A DNA stretch of 20,699 bases from VGRF01 sp964460485 (lineage in GTDB: Bacteria > Myxococcota_A > UBA9160 > UBA6930), in the NCBI GenBank assembly GCA_964460485.1, contig CAYWRY010000067.1, positions 1 to 20,699 of the forward strand. Direction: 5' to 3'. The position numbers and the translations under genes are program-made. Shown here piece after piece: positions 7,654 to 15,209 of the stretch (positions are counted from its first letter, which is position 1; the number at the start of each line of letters is the position of its first letter). The notes below the pieces were generated by a model. It did not search any database. It saw only the letters and a list, made by a program, of their open reading frames with translations, and was not told the DNA's origin.

Positions 7654-9603
7654 TCACTCCTCGTCCGTCGCGCGCAGCCGCGCGATCACGCTGAGATCCT
7701 CGAGCGTCGTGGTGTCGCCGACCGTCTCGCGGCCGGCTGCGATGTCGCGCAGCAGCCGCCGCATGATCTTGCCGGAGCGCGTCTTGGGCAGCGCCTCGGT
7801 GAAGCGGATGTCCTTGGGCTTCGCGAGCGCGCCGATCTGCCGTGCGACCATCTCGCGCACCGACTCGGCGAGGCTGTTGTCGGCGCTGACACCGCCGCGC
7901 GGCGTGACGAAGGCGACGATCGCGGTGCCGGTGATCTCGTCGGGGCGCCCGACCACCGCGGCTTCGGCGACGTCGGGGTGCGCGACGATCGCGCTCTCCA
8001 CCTCCATCGTGCCGATGCGGTGGCCCGAGACGTTCATCACGTCGTCGATGCGCCCCATGATCCAGAAGTAGTCGTCCTTGTCGCGATGGGAGCCGTCGCC
8101 CGGGAAGTAGACGTTCTTCCACTTCCCCCAATAAGTCTCCCGGTAGCGCTCCGGGTCGCCCCAGATGCCGCGCAGCATGCCCGGCCAGGGCTTCTGGATG
8201 GCGAGGAAGCCGCCGTTCGGCGCTTTCACCTCGCGGCCCGCCTCGTCGAGGATCGCCGCGTGCACGCCCGGGAAGGGCAGCGTGCCCGAGCCGGGCTTGG
8301 TGGGAACCGCGGCGGGCAGCGGCGTGATCATGATTCCGCCGGTCTCCGTCTGCCACCACGTGTCGACGATCGGGCAGCGCTTCTTGCCGATCACCTCGTG
8401 GTACCAGATCCACGCCTCGGGGTTGATGGGCTCGCCGACCGTCCCCAACAAGCGCAGCGACGAGAGGTCGTGCTTGTTCGGGTGCTCGTCGCCGAGGCGG
8501 ATGAAGGTACGGATCGCGGTGGGCGCGGTGTAGAGGATCGAAATGCGCCAGCGCTCGACCATGTCCCACCAGCGGTCGGGGGCGGGATGCGTGGGCACGC
8601 CCTCGTACATGAAGGTGGTCGCCCCGTTCGCGAGCGGCCCGTACACGACGTAGCTGTGGCCGGTGATCCAGCCGATGTCGGCCGTGCACCAGTACACGTC
8701 GCCGTCCTTCAGGTCGAAGATCGCCTTCGCCGTGGTCGCCACGTGCGTGAGATAGCCGCCCGTCGTGTGCAGGATGCCTTTGGGCTTCCCCGTCGTGCCG
8801 CTCGTGTAGAGGATGAAGAGCGGGTGCTCGGCGTCGAGCTTCTCCGGTTTGCAGTGGGCGGACGCTCCCTGCATCACGTCGTGCCACCATTGGTCGCGGC
8901 CCGCGTGCATGGCGCATTCGCCGCCGGTGCGGCGCACCACCACCACGTGCTCGACGTTGGTGCCCGCGCAGGCGGCGTCGACGGCGGGCTTCAGCGCGAA
9001 CGGCGCGCCTCGGCGGAAACCGCCGTCGGCGGTGACGACGACGCGCGCGCCGGCGTCGTTGATGCGGTCGCGCAGCGCTTCGGCGCTGAAGCCGCCGAAC
9101 ACGATCGAATGCGGCGCGCCGATGCGCGTGCAGGCGAGCATCGCGATCGCGAGCTCGGGGATCAGCGGCATGTACAGCGCGACGCGGTCGCCCTTGGCGA
9201 CACCCAGCGCCTTCAGAACGTTCGCGAACTTGCAGACTTCGCGGTGCAGCTCGCCGTAGGTGATCGTGCGCGTGTCGCCGGGCTCGCCCTCCCACAGGAT
9301 CGCCGCCTTGTTGCGCCGCCAGGCGTTCTTGCCCTCGACGTGCCGGTCGAGGCAGTTGTAGGAGACGTTGGTCTTCGCGCCGACAAACCACTTTGCGTAC
9401 GGCGGCTTCCAGTCGAGGACCTTCTTCCAGGGCGAGAACCAGGAGACGTGCTCCCTCGCCATCTGCGCCCAGAACTTCTCGGGCTTCTGGCCCAGCTTGC
9501 GATACGCCGCCACCAGCGTCGGCGACCAGTTCGCCTGCCTCACGAACTCGGGCCGCGGCTTGAAGACGCGCTTCTCCTTGAGCAGGGACTCGATGTCGGC
9601 CAT
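7654..9603 (-). CDS. acs: Acetyl-CoA synthetase (AMP-forming)
   Basis: The enzyme activates acetate with ATP and CoA to acetyl-CoA in the cytoplasm through an acetyl-adenylate. The protein is 649 residues, the normal length. The adenylate-forming signature YTSGTTGKPKG is at 266-276. DTWWQTETGG (414-423) includes the tryptophan that restricts the pocket to acetate in Acs. FPGDGSHRDKDDYFWIMGRIDD (500-521) forms the hinge region. PKTRSGKIMRR near the C-terminus carries K612, equivalent to the catalytic lysine that protein acetyltransferases acetylate and sirtuins deacetylate. I chose the ATG at 9603, since MADIESLLKEKRVF is a typical Acs N-terminus and AAGGA lies directly upstream. A start at 9702 would add 33 Arg/Ala-rich residues of non-family character. 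The gene follows pepP after 136 bases on the same strand. Confidence 0.97.
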   Translation of the reverse strand: MADIESLLKEKRVFKPRPEFVRQANWSPTLVAAYRKLGQKPEKFWAQMAREHVSWFSPWKKVLDWKPPYAKWFVGAKTNVSYNCLDRHVEGKNAWRRNKAAILWEGEPGDTRTITYGELHREVCKFANVLKALGVAKGDRVALYMPLIPELAIAMLACTRIGAPHSIVFGGFSAEALRDRINDAGARVVVTADGGFRRGAPFALKPAVDAACAGTNVEHVVVVRRTGGECAMHAGRDQWWHDVMQGASAHCKPEKLDAEHPLFILYTSGTTGKPKGILHTTGGYLTHVATTAKAIFDLKDGDVYWCTADIGWITGHSYVVYGPLANGATTFMYEGVPTHPAPDRWWDMVERWRISILYTAPTAIRTFIRLGDEHPNKHDLSSLRLLGTVGEPINPEAWIWYHEVIGKKRCPIVDTWWQTETGGIMITPLPAAVPTKPGSGTLPFPGVHAAILDEAGREVKAPNGGFLAIQKPWPGMLRGIWGDPERYRETYWGKWKNVYFPGDGSHRDKDDYFWIMGRIDDVMNVSGHRIGTMEVESAIVAHPDVAEAAVVGRPDEITGTAIVAFVTPRGGVSADNSLAESVREMVARQIGALAKPKDIRFTEALPKTRSGKIMRRLLRDIAAGRETVGDTTTLEDLSVIARLRATDEE

Positions 9604-9739
9604 TTCCTTCCGAACTCCGTTCGCCTTCGGCTCTCTGCGCGCGGCCTGCGCCGCTGCGCGGCGCTCGGCTGCTTGCTGGAACGTCCGCCGCCGCGACTTC
9701 ACGACGCCGGAGGCTCCGGGGCGCCCGAGCTTGCCCTAG

Positions 9740-11041
9740 TCAGGCGACGTCGCGCACCCAGGCTTCGACGTCGGCGGGATGCTTGGGCACGAGCGGCGCG
9801 GTCAGGTTCTCGTGGCCGTCGACGGTGACGACCACGTCGTCCTCGATTCTCACGCCGATGCCGAGCAGCTCGCGGGGCGCCTTGTCGTCGTCGGCCGCGA
9901 CGTAGAGCCCGGGCTCGACGGTGAAGCACATGCCGGGCGCGAGCGGGCGCGGCTTGCCGCCCACCGTGTAGGCGCCCACGTCGTGCACGTCGAGGCCGAG
10001 CCAGTGCGAGGTGCCGTGCATGTAGTAGCGGCGGTAGGACTCGTCCTTGATCAGGTCGTCCACGTTCCCCGCGAGCAGGCCGAGCGAGACCATCCCCTCC
10101 GTGAGCTTGCGCACAGCCGCGGCGTGCACCTCGGGCAGCGTCGCGCCGGGCTTCACGACTTCGAGCGCGGCGAGCTGCGCGGCCAGCACCACCTCGTAGA
10201 CCGCGCGCTGCGCGCCGCTGAAGGCGCCGCCGATCGGGTACGTGCGCGTCACGTCCGAGGCGTAGCCGTCGAGCTCACAGGCCGCGTCGACCAGCAGCAG
10301 CGAGCCGCTCTCGAGCTTCCCGGCGTTCGCGACGTAGTGCAGGCACGTCGCGTTCCGCCCGCCGCCGCAGATGCTGCCGTAGGCGGGACCCGCGGAGCCG
10401 CGGCGCCGGAAGGCGTACTCGAGCACCGCTTGGATCTCGTACTCGAAGCGGCCCTGATGGGCGTGGCGCGCCGCTTCGCGGTGGCCTTCCGCGGTGATCG
10501 CGGAGGCGCGCCGCAGGATCTCCACCTCGCCGGGCTCCTTCACCATCCGCATCTCGTGCAGCACCGAGCGCGGGTCGACGACCTCGGAGGCGGGGATCAG
10601 CCCCTGCCGGGAGCGCTTGCGCAGCGACTCGAAGATCTCGGCGATCTTGGCGTCGAGCTTCGGGTCGCGGCCCAGCATGTGGAAGACGCGTTCGGCGTGC
10701 TCGAGCAGCTTCGGCAGTTCCGCGTCGAGAGCGTCGATGGGATGCGCCTCGCTGGCGCCGAAGTCGCTCTTCGCGCCCTCGATGCCTGGCCGGTAGCCGT
10801 TCCAGATCTCGCGCTCGCGGTCGCGCGGCTCGACGAACAGCGTGTACTCGGGGCCGCCGTCGGTGCGCAGCACGGCCACCGCGTGCGGGTGGTCGAAGCC
10901 GGTCAGGTAGTGGAAGTCGCTGTCCTGACGGAACGGGAAGTCCGTGTCGTTGGAGCGCGCCACGAGCCGCGCGCCCTGCACGATGGCGACCGCGCCCTTG
11001 CCCATCGCCTCGAGGAATCGCCTGCGCCGTTCTGCGTACAT
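9740..11041 (-). CDS. pepP: Xaa-Pro aminopeptidase (M24B)
   Basis: This 433-residue cytoplasmic metallopeptidase removes an N-terminal residue that precedes proline. It has the two-domain M24B layout. The N-terminal domain begins with RRRFLEAMGKGAVAIVQGA and FRQDSDFHYLTGFDHP, as in E. coli PepP. The C-terminal pita-bread domain carries all five metal ligands. D252 and D263 are in VDAACELDGYASDVTRTYP with the same 11-residue spacing as D260/D271 of the E. coli enzyme. H346 is in HGTSHWLGLDVHD, E376 is in VEPGLY and E400 is in RIEDD. H353 corresponds to the further active-site histidine. The start is the ATG at 11041, and the protein begins MYAERRRRFLEAM, typical for the family, although no clear ribosome binding site precedes it. 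The gene leads the pepP-acs run of minus-strand genes. Confidence 0.95.
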   Translation of the reverse strand: MYAERRRRFLEAMGKGAVAIVQGARLVARSNDTDFPFRQDSDFHYLTGFDHPHAVAVLRTDGGPEYTLFVEPRDREREIWNGYRPGIEGAKSDFGASEAHPIDALDAELPKLLEHAERVFHMLGRDPKLDAKIAEIFESLRKRSRQGLIPASEVVDPRSVLHEMRMVKEPGEVEILRRASAITAEGHREAARHAHQGRFEYEIQAVLEYAFRRRGSAGPAYGSICGGGRNATCLHYVANAGKLESGSLLLVDAACELDGYASDVTRTYPIGGAFSGAQRAVYEVVLAAQLAALEVVKPGATLPEVHAAAVRKLTEGMVSLGLLAGNVDDLIKDESYRRYYMHGTSHWLGLDVHDVGAYTVGGKPRPLAPGMCFTVEPGLYVAADDDKAPRELLGIGVRIEDDVVVTVDGHENLTAPLVPKHPADVEAWVRDVA

Positions 11042-11105
11042 GGCGCAGGACGTTAGGCGTGCGGGCCGAGGGGCTCAACGCGTCGCCGCAGCTCCGAGCC
11101 CAGGC

Positions 11106-12233
11106 TCAGCGCGGAGCACGCGCGCAGATCACCTCGACCCCGGCGCAGCGCGTCGCGCAGATTCCGCGGCCTGCCTGCACGGCCGTGTAGTAGAGCGCGC
11201 CCTCCAGCTTCGGGAGCGCGAGCGCGCGCACCGCGCCGCTCGGCGACGCGACGTGTACGACGCCGCTCCAGCGCGTGACGATCGCGCTGCCATCCGGAGC
11301 GAGCTTCAGGTCCTGCGCGAAGTCGAGGGCGCCCGGAAACGCCTCGTCCAGCACGATCAAGCGGCCGGCGAGGGGGAGCGGCGCTCGCGCGTCGGGCGGG
11401 ACGACGCGCAGCATCAGCCGCTCGTCCGCCAGCTCCACCAGGAAGCCGACGCCGTCGGCCGCGAACGCGACGAACTGCAGCTCGGGAGACGCCCAGCGCG
11501 CCAGCTCGCGGCCGTCCGCGAGCGCGATCACGCGCGCGTCGTGGGCCGCGGGCCCGCCGCTCGCGGGCAGGAGATCGGTGTTCACCCAGGCAGAGTCGCG
11601 CGCCGGGTCGTAGGCGATGCTCTTCGCCGCTGCGACCACGCCCGCGTCCGACGCGAGCGGATGCTCGGCGACCACGTCGCCCCGTTCGCTCAGCACCACC
11701 ACCGCGCCGCCGGCGCCGGCTCGCGCGTAGCGGGTCGCGAGCACCCGGCCGTCGGGGAGCAGCGCCAGCTCGTTCAGTCCGTCGCCTGCATCCTGGAACC
11801 ACTCGACGGCGCCGCTCGCGGGATCGACGCGGCCGCCGCGCTCCCAGAACGTCGTGAAGTAGACCCAGCCGTTCGGGTGGGCGAGCACGTCCCAGACGCC
11901 GCCGCGCGCGCCGGCGGGCCCGATCGCGAGCGCGGGCTGCGGCCGCTCGCGCGCGAGGTCGAAGCGGCCGAGCTCGCGCGCACCGGGCGTCCGCCGCTCG
12001 GCGGTCGGGTCGCCGCCCGCGTCGCGCATCGCCCGCCAAAACGGCGAGACGCCGAAGTAGAGCGTGTCGCCGCGCGCGTCGCCGAACCACGCGCAGGCGC
12101 CGGGCGCGCGCTCCGGCGCCGAGGCGGTGGCGGCGCGCGGCGCTGGCGACGGCGCGAGCCTACAGCCGGGCCCGAGCGCGGCCGCCGCGCCCGCGAGGAG
12201 CGCAGCGGCCGCGCGACGGTTCAGAAGGGCCAC
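11106..12233 (-). CDS. Exported or lipid-anchored protein, possible beta-propeller, encoded with the TonB receptor
   Basis: This is a 375-residue protein that I do not recognise at family level. The start is the GTG at 12233, which lies inside the last codons of the TonB receptor gene (13-base overlap), so translation should be coupled. The N-terminus has Arg-Arg at residues 6-7, a hydrophobic stretch at 8-20 and then LGPGC with C24. This could be a lipoprotein signal, although Pro at -2 is not a classical lipobox, or a Tat signal because of the RR pair. The body repeats short strand patterns such as VWDVLAHPNGWVYFTTF, ELALLPDGRVLATRYA and DLKLAPDGSAIVTRWSG. These resemble blades of an NHL, SMP-30 or quinoprotein-like propeller. 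Three cysteines (C359, C363, C370) sit in the last 17 residues. The context suggests a surface or periplasmic partner of the receptor. Confidence 0.75.
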   Translation of the reverse strand: MALLNRRAAAALLAGAAAALGPGCRLAPSPAPRAATASAPERAPGACAWFGDARGDTLYFGVSPFWRAMRDAGGDPTAERRTPGARELGRFDLARERPQPALAIGPAGARGGVWDVLAHPNGWVYFTTFWERGGRVDPASGAVEWFQDAGDGLNELALLPDGRVLATRYARAGAGGAVVVLSERGDVVAEHPLASDAGVVAAAKSIAYDPARDSAWVNTDLLPASGGPAAHDARVIALADGRELARWASPELQFVAFAADGVGFLVELADERLMLRVVPPDARAPLPLAGRLIVLDEAFPGALDFAQDLKLAPDGSAIVTRWSGVVHVASPSGAVRALALPKLEGALYYTAVQAGRGICATRCAGVEVICARAPR

Positions 12234-14917
12234 AGCTCCGCTGCGCTGCCTCCCGTGAAGTCCCAGCCGACCCGCACGCCGTAGCTCAGCGGCGTCGCGA
12301 ACCAGTAGTTGCGCGGCCGGTTGAGGTACGTCGAGACCTGCGTCTTCACCTTTTTCCGATTCTCGAGATTCTGCCCGAACACCTCGACCCAGACGGGGGC
12401 GTCGGCGAAGTCGAAGCGCAGGCGCAGGTCGGTGCGCGTGTAGGCGTCCTGCCTGTCGAGAGGATTCTCGAACTGCCGGTAGTAGACCGCGCCCCGGTAG
12501 GAGAAGTCGAGGCGCGGCGTGAGCGTGCCCGCCGCCATCTCGAACGCGTACTGGCCGCCCAGCGAGACGCTCCATTCGGGCGCGCGCGGCAGCACGTTGC
12601 CCTTCAGGTTCTGAGGCGGGGCACCGTCGCAGGTCGGGCCGGTGCCGTGGCGGTCGCCGACTGCCGGCAGCCCACCGAACACGGAGCCCGGCGTGTTGGG
12701 ATAGACCTTCGTCGGGCAGAAGCTCGTCGGGTTCGAGGTGCTCGACGAGTTGTCCTGCGAGAAGAAGTCCTTCGAGAATTCCGAGTGCAGCCAGCCGATG
12801 TTGCCTTCGAACTGGAGGGCGTCCGTCGGTACCCAGATGAACTGCAGCTCGATGCCGTAGATATCGGCTGCTGGGGCGTTCACCGTCGTCACCACGTTGT
12901 TGATGGTCTCGACGATGAAGCGATTCTCGAAGTCGTAGTAGAAGGCAGTCGAGTTGAGCAGCAGCCGCCCATCGAGCAGCGCGTTCTTCGCGCCGATTTC
13001 GAAGGCGTTGATCGTCTCGGAGTCGAAAGCTTCTTGCGAGGGCACGAAGTTGAAGCCGCCGTGACGCTCGCCGCGGCTGTAGCCGAAGTAGAAGAGATGG
13101 CCCTCGGCCGGCCGCCACTCGAGCCGCGCTCGGCCGGTGACGGAGTCCCAGGTCTTCTCCTTGATCACCGGCGTTGCATTCAGGGTGTTGCGGTCGCGGT
13201 TGCCCTTCAGCGGGAGCAGGAAGGCGACGTTGCTCGCGTCGAGCGTGTTGGGGCTGAACGGGTTCGTCTGCGGCTGGAGGACGAACGGGGCCACGAAGAT
13301 CTCGAAGCAATTCTCCTTGGGGAACAGGTCGAAGCCAAAAAACGTCGGCACGCCGAGCACGCTCGGGCAGAAGCCATCGGTGACGAGATCGTAGGGCTCG
13401 ATCAGGACGTCGAGGTGGGACGTGTCCTGCATCTCGCGCGACGTCCAGCTGTACCGGATGCCCGCCTGGAAGCGGATCTGGTCGGTGATGTCGACGCCGC
13501 CGTCGGCGAACACGCCGACCGTCTCCGTGTCGACGTCCGACCTGAGGAGGATGTATGGGTGGTCCGTGTCGCCCGGCTGGAAGATGCATGGGCCCGTGCA
13601 CATACGGCCCGCCAGCTCGGGCGAGAGTGCGGAGAAATTGAATCCGTCGAACACCGCGAAGTTCGAGAGCTCGGCGGCTGCCTGATAATTCCAGATCGGA
13701 ACGATCGTCCGCGGCGCCTCGTCGTTCTGGTAGTTCACGCCGAACAGCCAGTCGAAGCTCGCGTCGTAGTCGGAGCGAATCGTCGCCTCGCCGGTCCAGG
13801 TCTTGTGCCGGTCGAGCAGCACGAGTCGCTCGCCGTCCACGTCCGAAGAGTCGTAGTCCGCGTCGACGCCGTAATCCCAGTACTGGTAGTTCGCGTTCAG
13901 CTTCACGACGTGCTTCGGGATCTGGATCTCCGTGATCGACTGTCCCCAGAACGTCTCGTACTTCTGGTTCTGGTCGCGGTTCGCGCGCAGCTCGCGCACG
14001 TCGTCGGAAAGCGGGGTCGCTCCCGCCATGTTGACGCCGCCGAAGAAGATCGTGCTCTGGCCGGGCGAGTACGTGGGGTACTGGCCCAACGGTCGCGAGG
14101 TGCCGCCGTCGTCTTTGTCGATCGAGTAGGCGAGGATCAGGTCGGTCGTGACGCTGTCGCTGGGCACCCAGCGCAGCGACCCGCGCACGGCGTGGCCGCC
14201 GGAGAGCGCGTTGTTCGAGAGTTCCTGACGGTTGCCGTTCTGGCCGCTGATCTCGTAGTAGTTCGACGGCCACTCCCGCTGGTAGGCGAGCCGAGCCGCC
14301 AGCTTTCCGTCGATCAGCGGCACGTTCGCCACGAGCCGCGTCCGGTAGTTCTCGTAGCGGCTCCAGCCGAAGTCGCCCGAGAGCTCCCACGACTCCATCT
14401 CGGGGCGCTTGGTGTGGAGGTTCATCGAGCCGCCGGTCGAGTTGCGACCGAACAGGGTGCCCTGGGGCCCGGGCAGCACCTCGACGCGCTCGAGGTCGTT
14501 GAAGGCGAGCAGCGCGATCGCGAGCTGCGACACGTAGATGTCGTTGATGTGGAGCTGGAAGCCCGGGTCGATGCCGGGGCCGAGTACGTCCGTGTCTTGC
14601 CCGAGGCCGCGCAGGGTGATCGCAGGGAGACCGCCGGTCGCGACCAGCGCCGGAACCTTGAGCTGGAGGTCGTAGGCGTCCTCGAGGTTCGCCTTCTCGA
14701 GGTCCTCGGCCCGGAATGCCGTGATCGTCTGCGCGACGTCCTGAAGGTTCTGCTCGCGGCGCTCGGCCGTGACGATGATCTCCTCGATGCTTCTCGACTC
14801 GCGGTCGTCTGCGGGTGCAGGAGCGGGTGCAGCAGGTTGGGGCGCCTGAGCGAACGCAGCTGCGGAGAGCGCGAGCGATTGCAGCAGGACGACGGGTCGG
14901 ACTCGAATCGGGCGCAT
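12221..14917 (-). CDS. TonB-dependent outer-membrane receptor
   Basis: This 898-residue outer-membrane transporter imports a ligand using energy passed on by TonB. A signal peptide (hydrophobic core in residues 8-22, AFA before the cut near 24) is followed by a Pro/Ala-rich linker. The TonB box and plug start as IEEIIVTAERREQNLQDV (residues 44-61), and plug motifs ITLRGLG and ERVEVLPGPQGTLFGRNSTGG follow. The rest is a 22-strand-type barrel with alternating patterns, ending YGVRVGWDF, whose Phe is the usual last barrel residue, plus an 11-residue tail TGGSAAELWPF. Three nearby cysteine pairs (440/444, 517/537, 734/763) fall in loop-like regions. The ATG at 14917 is preceded by AGAGG. The ligand is not evident, and the sequence style recalls receptors of uncharacterised substrate in sphingomonads and deltaproteobacteria, not BtuB or siderophore receptors. 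Confidence 0.95.
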   Translation of the reverse strand: MRPIRVRPVVLLQSLALSAAAFAQAPQPAAPAPAPADDRESRSIEEIIVTAERREQNLQDVAQTITAFRAEDLEKANLEDAYDLQLKVPALVATGGLPAITLRGLGQDTDVLGPGIDPGFQLHINDIYVSQLAIALLAFNDLERVEVLPGPQGTLFGRNSTGGSMNLHTKRPEMESWELSGDFGWSRYENYRTRLVANVPLIDGKLAARLAYQREWPSNYYEISGQNGNRQELSNNALSGGHAVRGSLRWVPSDSVTTDLILAYSIDKDDGGTSRPLGQYPTYSPGQSTIFFGGVNMAGATPLSDDVRELRANRDQNQKYETFWGQSITEIQIPKHVVKLNANYQYWDYGVDADYDSSDVDGERLVLLDRHKTWTGEATIRSDYDASFDWLFGVNYQNDEAPRTIVPIWNYQAAAELSNFAVFDGFNFSALSPELAGRMCTGPCIFQPGDTDHPYILLRSDVDTETVGVFADGGVDITDQIRFQAGIRYSWTSREMQDTSHLDVLIEPYDLVTDGFCPSVLGVPTFFGFDLFPKENCFEIFVAPFVLQPQTNPFSPNTLDASNVAFLLPLKGNRDRNTLNATPVIKEKTWDSVTGRARLEWRPAEGHLFYFGYSRGERHGGFNFVPSQEAFDSETINAFEIGAKNALLDGRLLLNSTAFYYDFENRFIVETINNVVTTVNAPAADIYGIELQFIWVPTDALQFEGNIGWLHSEFSKDFFSQDNSSSTSNPTSFCPTKVYPNTPGSVFGGLPAVGDRHGTGPTCDGAPPQNLKGNVLPRAPEWSVSLGGQYAFEMAAGTLTPRLDFSYRGAVYYRQFENPLDRQDAYTRTDLRLRFDFADAPVWVEVFGQNLENRKKVKTQVSTYLNRPRNYWFATPLSYGVRVGWDFTGGSAAELWPF

Positions 14918-14952
14918 CTGTGACCTCTGTTAAGCCCGATACTGCCACGCCC

Positions 14953-14969
14953 GGCACGCAGCCCGTGCC
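14953..14969 (-). other. Small hairpin in the leader of the TonB receptor gene
   Basis: GGCACG (14953-14958) and CGTGCC (14964-14969) form a perfect 6-bp stem with a 5-base loop, 36 bases upstream of the receptor start codon. It could sit in the 5' untranslated region or be part of an operator. I found no cobalamin or other riboswitch core around it. Confidence 0.35.
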
Positions 14970-14975
14970 CCAAAG

Positions 14976-14992
14976 TGCAGCCACCGGCTGCG
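14976..14992. promoter_or_regulatory. Dyad site, copy 1 (TGCAGCC-N3-GGCTGCG)
   Basis: This is a 17-bp inverted repeat, nearly identical in half-sites and spacing to the site at 15077-15093. It is centred about 226 bp upstream of the predicted sigma-54 start point and about 67 bp upstream of the TonB receptor start codon, so it might serve either gene. The layout, TGCA followed by nine bases and then TGCA or a near match, is that of NtrC-type enhancer sites. Confidence 0.45.
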
Positions 14993-15076
14993 GGTGCGCC
15001 ACGCACGGGCCCTCGGCCTCTGCGCCTCGCCCTTCACACGTCTCGCCATTGCACGTCCGAATCCGCGGGGAATGGG

Positions 15077-15093
15077 TGCATCCGTAGGCTGCA
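15077..15093. promoter_or_regulatory. Dyad site, copy 2 (TGCATCC-N3-GGCTGCA), possible enhancer
   Basis: This 17-bp dyad has perfect outer TGCA half-sites nine bases apart, the same geometry as the NtrC consensus TGCACCA-N3-TGGTGCA. Its centre at 15085 lies about 125 bp upstream of the predicted start point at 15210, inside the usual range for sigma-54 enhancers. A separate perfect 12-bp palindrome, GGCAGCGCTGCC (15097-15108), follows immediately and could be an alternative or second site. Confidence 0.45.
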
Positions 15094-15183
15094 TTCGGCA
15101 GCGCTGCCTATCCGCTGGGTCATCCCTGCGAAGTCGTCGGGAGATCAGGGGGTTACGCGCTAGCGGCGTATGGCCGCAACGGT

Positions 15184-15199
15184 TGGCATGCCGCCTGCT
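15184..15199 (+). promoter_or_regulatory. Sigma-54 (-24/-12) promoter
   Basis: The sequence TTGGCATG-CCGC-CTGCT matches the RpoN consensus TTGGCACG-N4-TTGCA. The invariant GG (15185-15186) and GC (15197-15198) are exactly ten bases apart, and only the C of GCAC and one T of the -12 element deviate. The predicted start point is about 15210. No protein gene follows on this strand. The transcript would instead cover the nested complementary segments at 15214-15351 and end at the hairpin at 15353-15383. Confidence 0.6.
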
Positions 15200-15209
15200 C
15201 TAGAAATCG

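Noticed and set aside
9604..9702. Longer Acs N-terminus starting at 9702
   Set aside because: It adds 33 Arg/Ala-rich residues not seen in the family. The MADIESLLKEKRVF start has the right length and an upstream AAGGA.
12647..14923. A 758-residue plus-strand frame opposite the TonB receptor, and similar long frames opposite acs, VWA and the hydrolase
   Set aside because: The composition is dominated by Val/Arg/Glu/His from antisense GC-rich codons, there are no motifs, and the opposite strand has unmistakable family members.
14958..14974. Second GG-N10-GC match on the minus strand upstream of the TonB receptor
   Set aside because: The bases around -24 (TTGGGGCA) deviate from GGCAC, and such spacing is common by chance in GC-rich DNA.
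11106..15002. A single 1298-residue minus-strand frame covering the TonB receptor region and its neighbour
   Set aside because: Upstream of 12233 the frame is the shadow of the receptor gene (low-complexity Arg/Ala). The real proteins are two overlapping genes in different frames.
14918..15180. Cobalamin or other riboswitch in the TonB receptor leader
   Set aside because: No B12-box-like core was found on the minus strand. Only two short hairpins are present, one of which is the dyad copy 1.
15075..15180. Fragmentary likeness to 5S rRNA on the minus strand (GCGGCCATA, then CCTGATCTCCCGA)
   Set aside because: The terminal stem of 5S rRNA cannot be formed, the spacing is wrong and no other rRNA gene is nearby.
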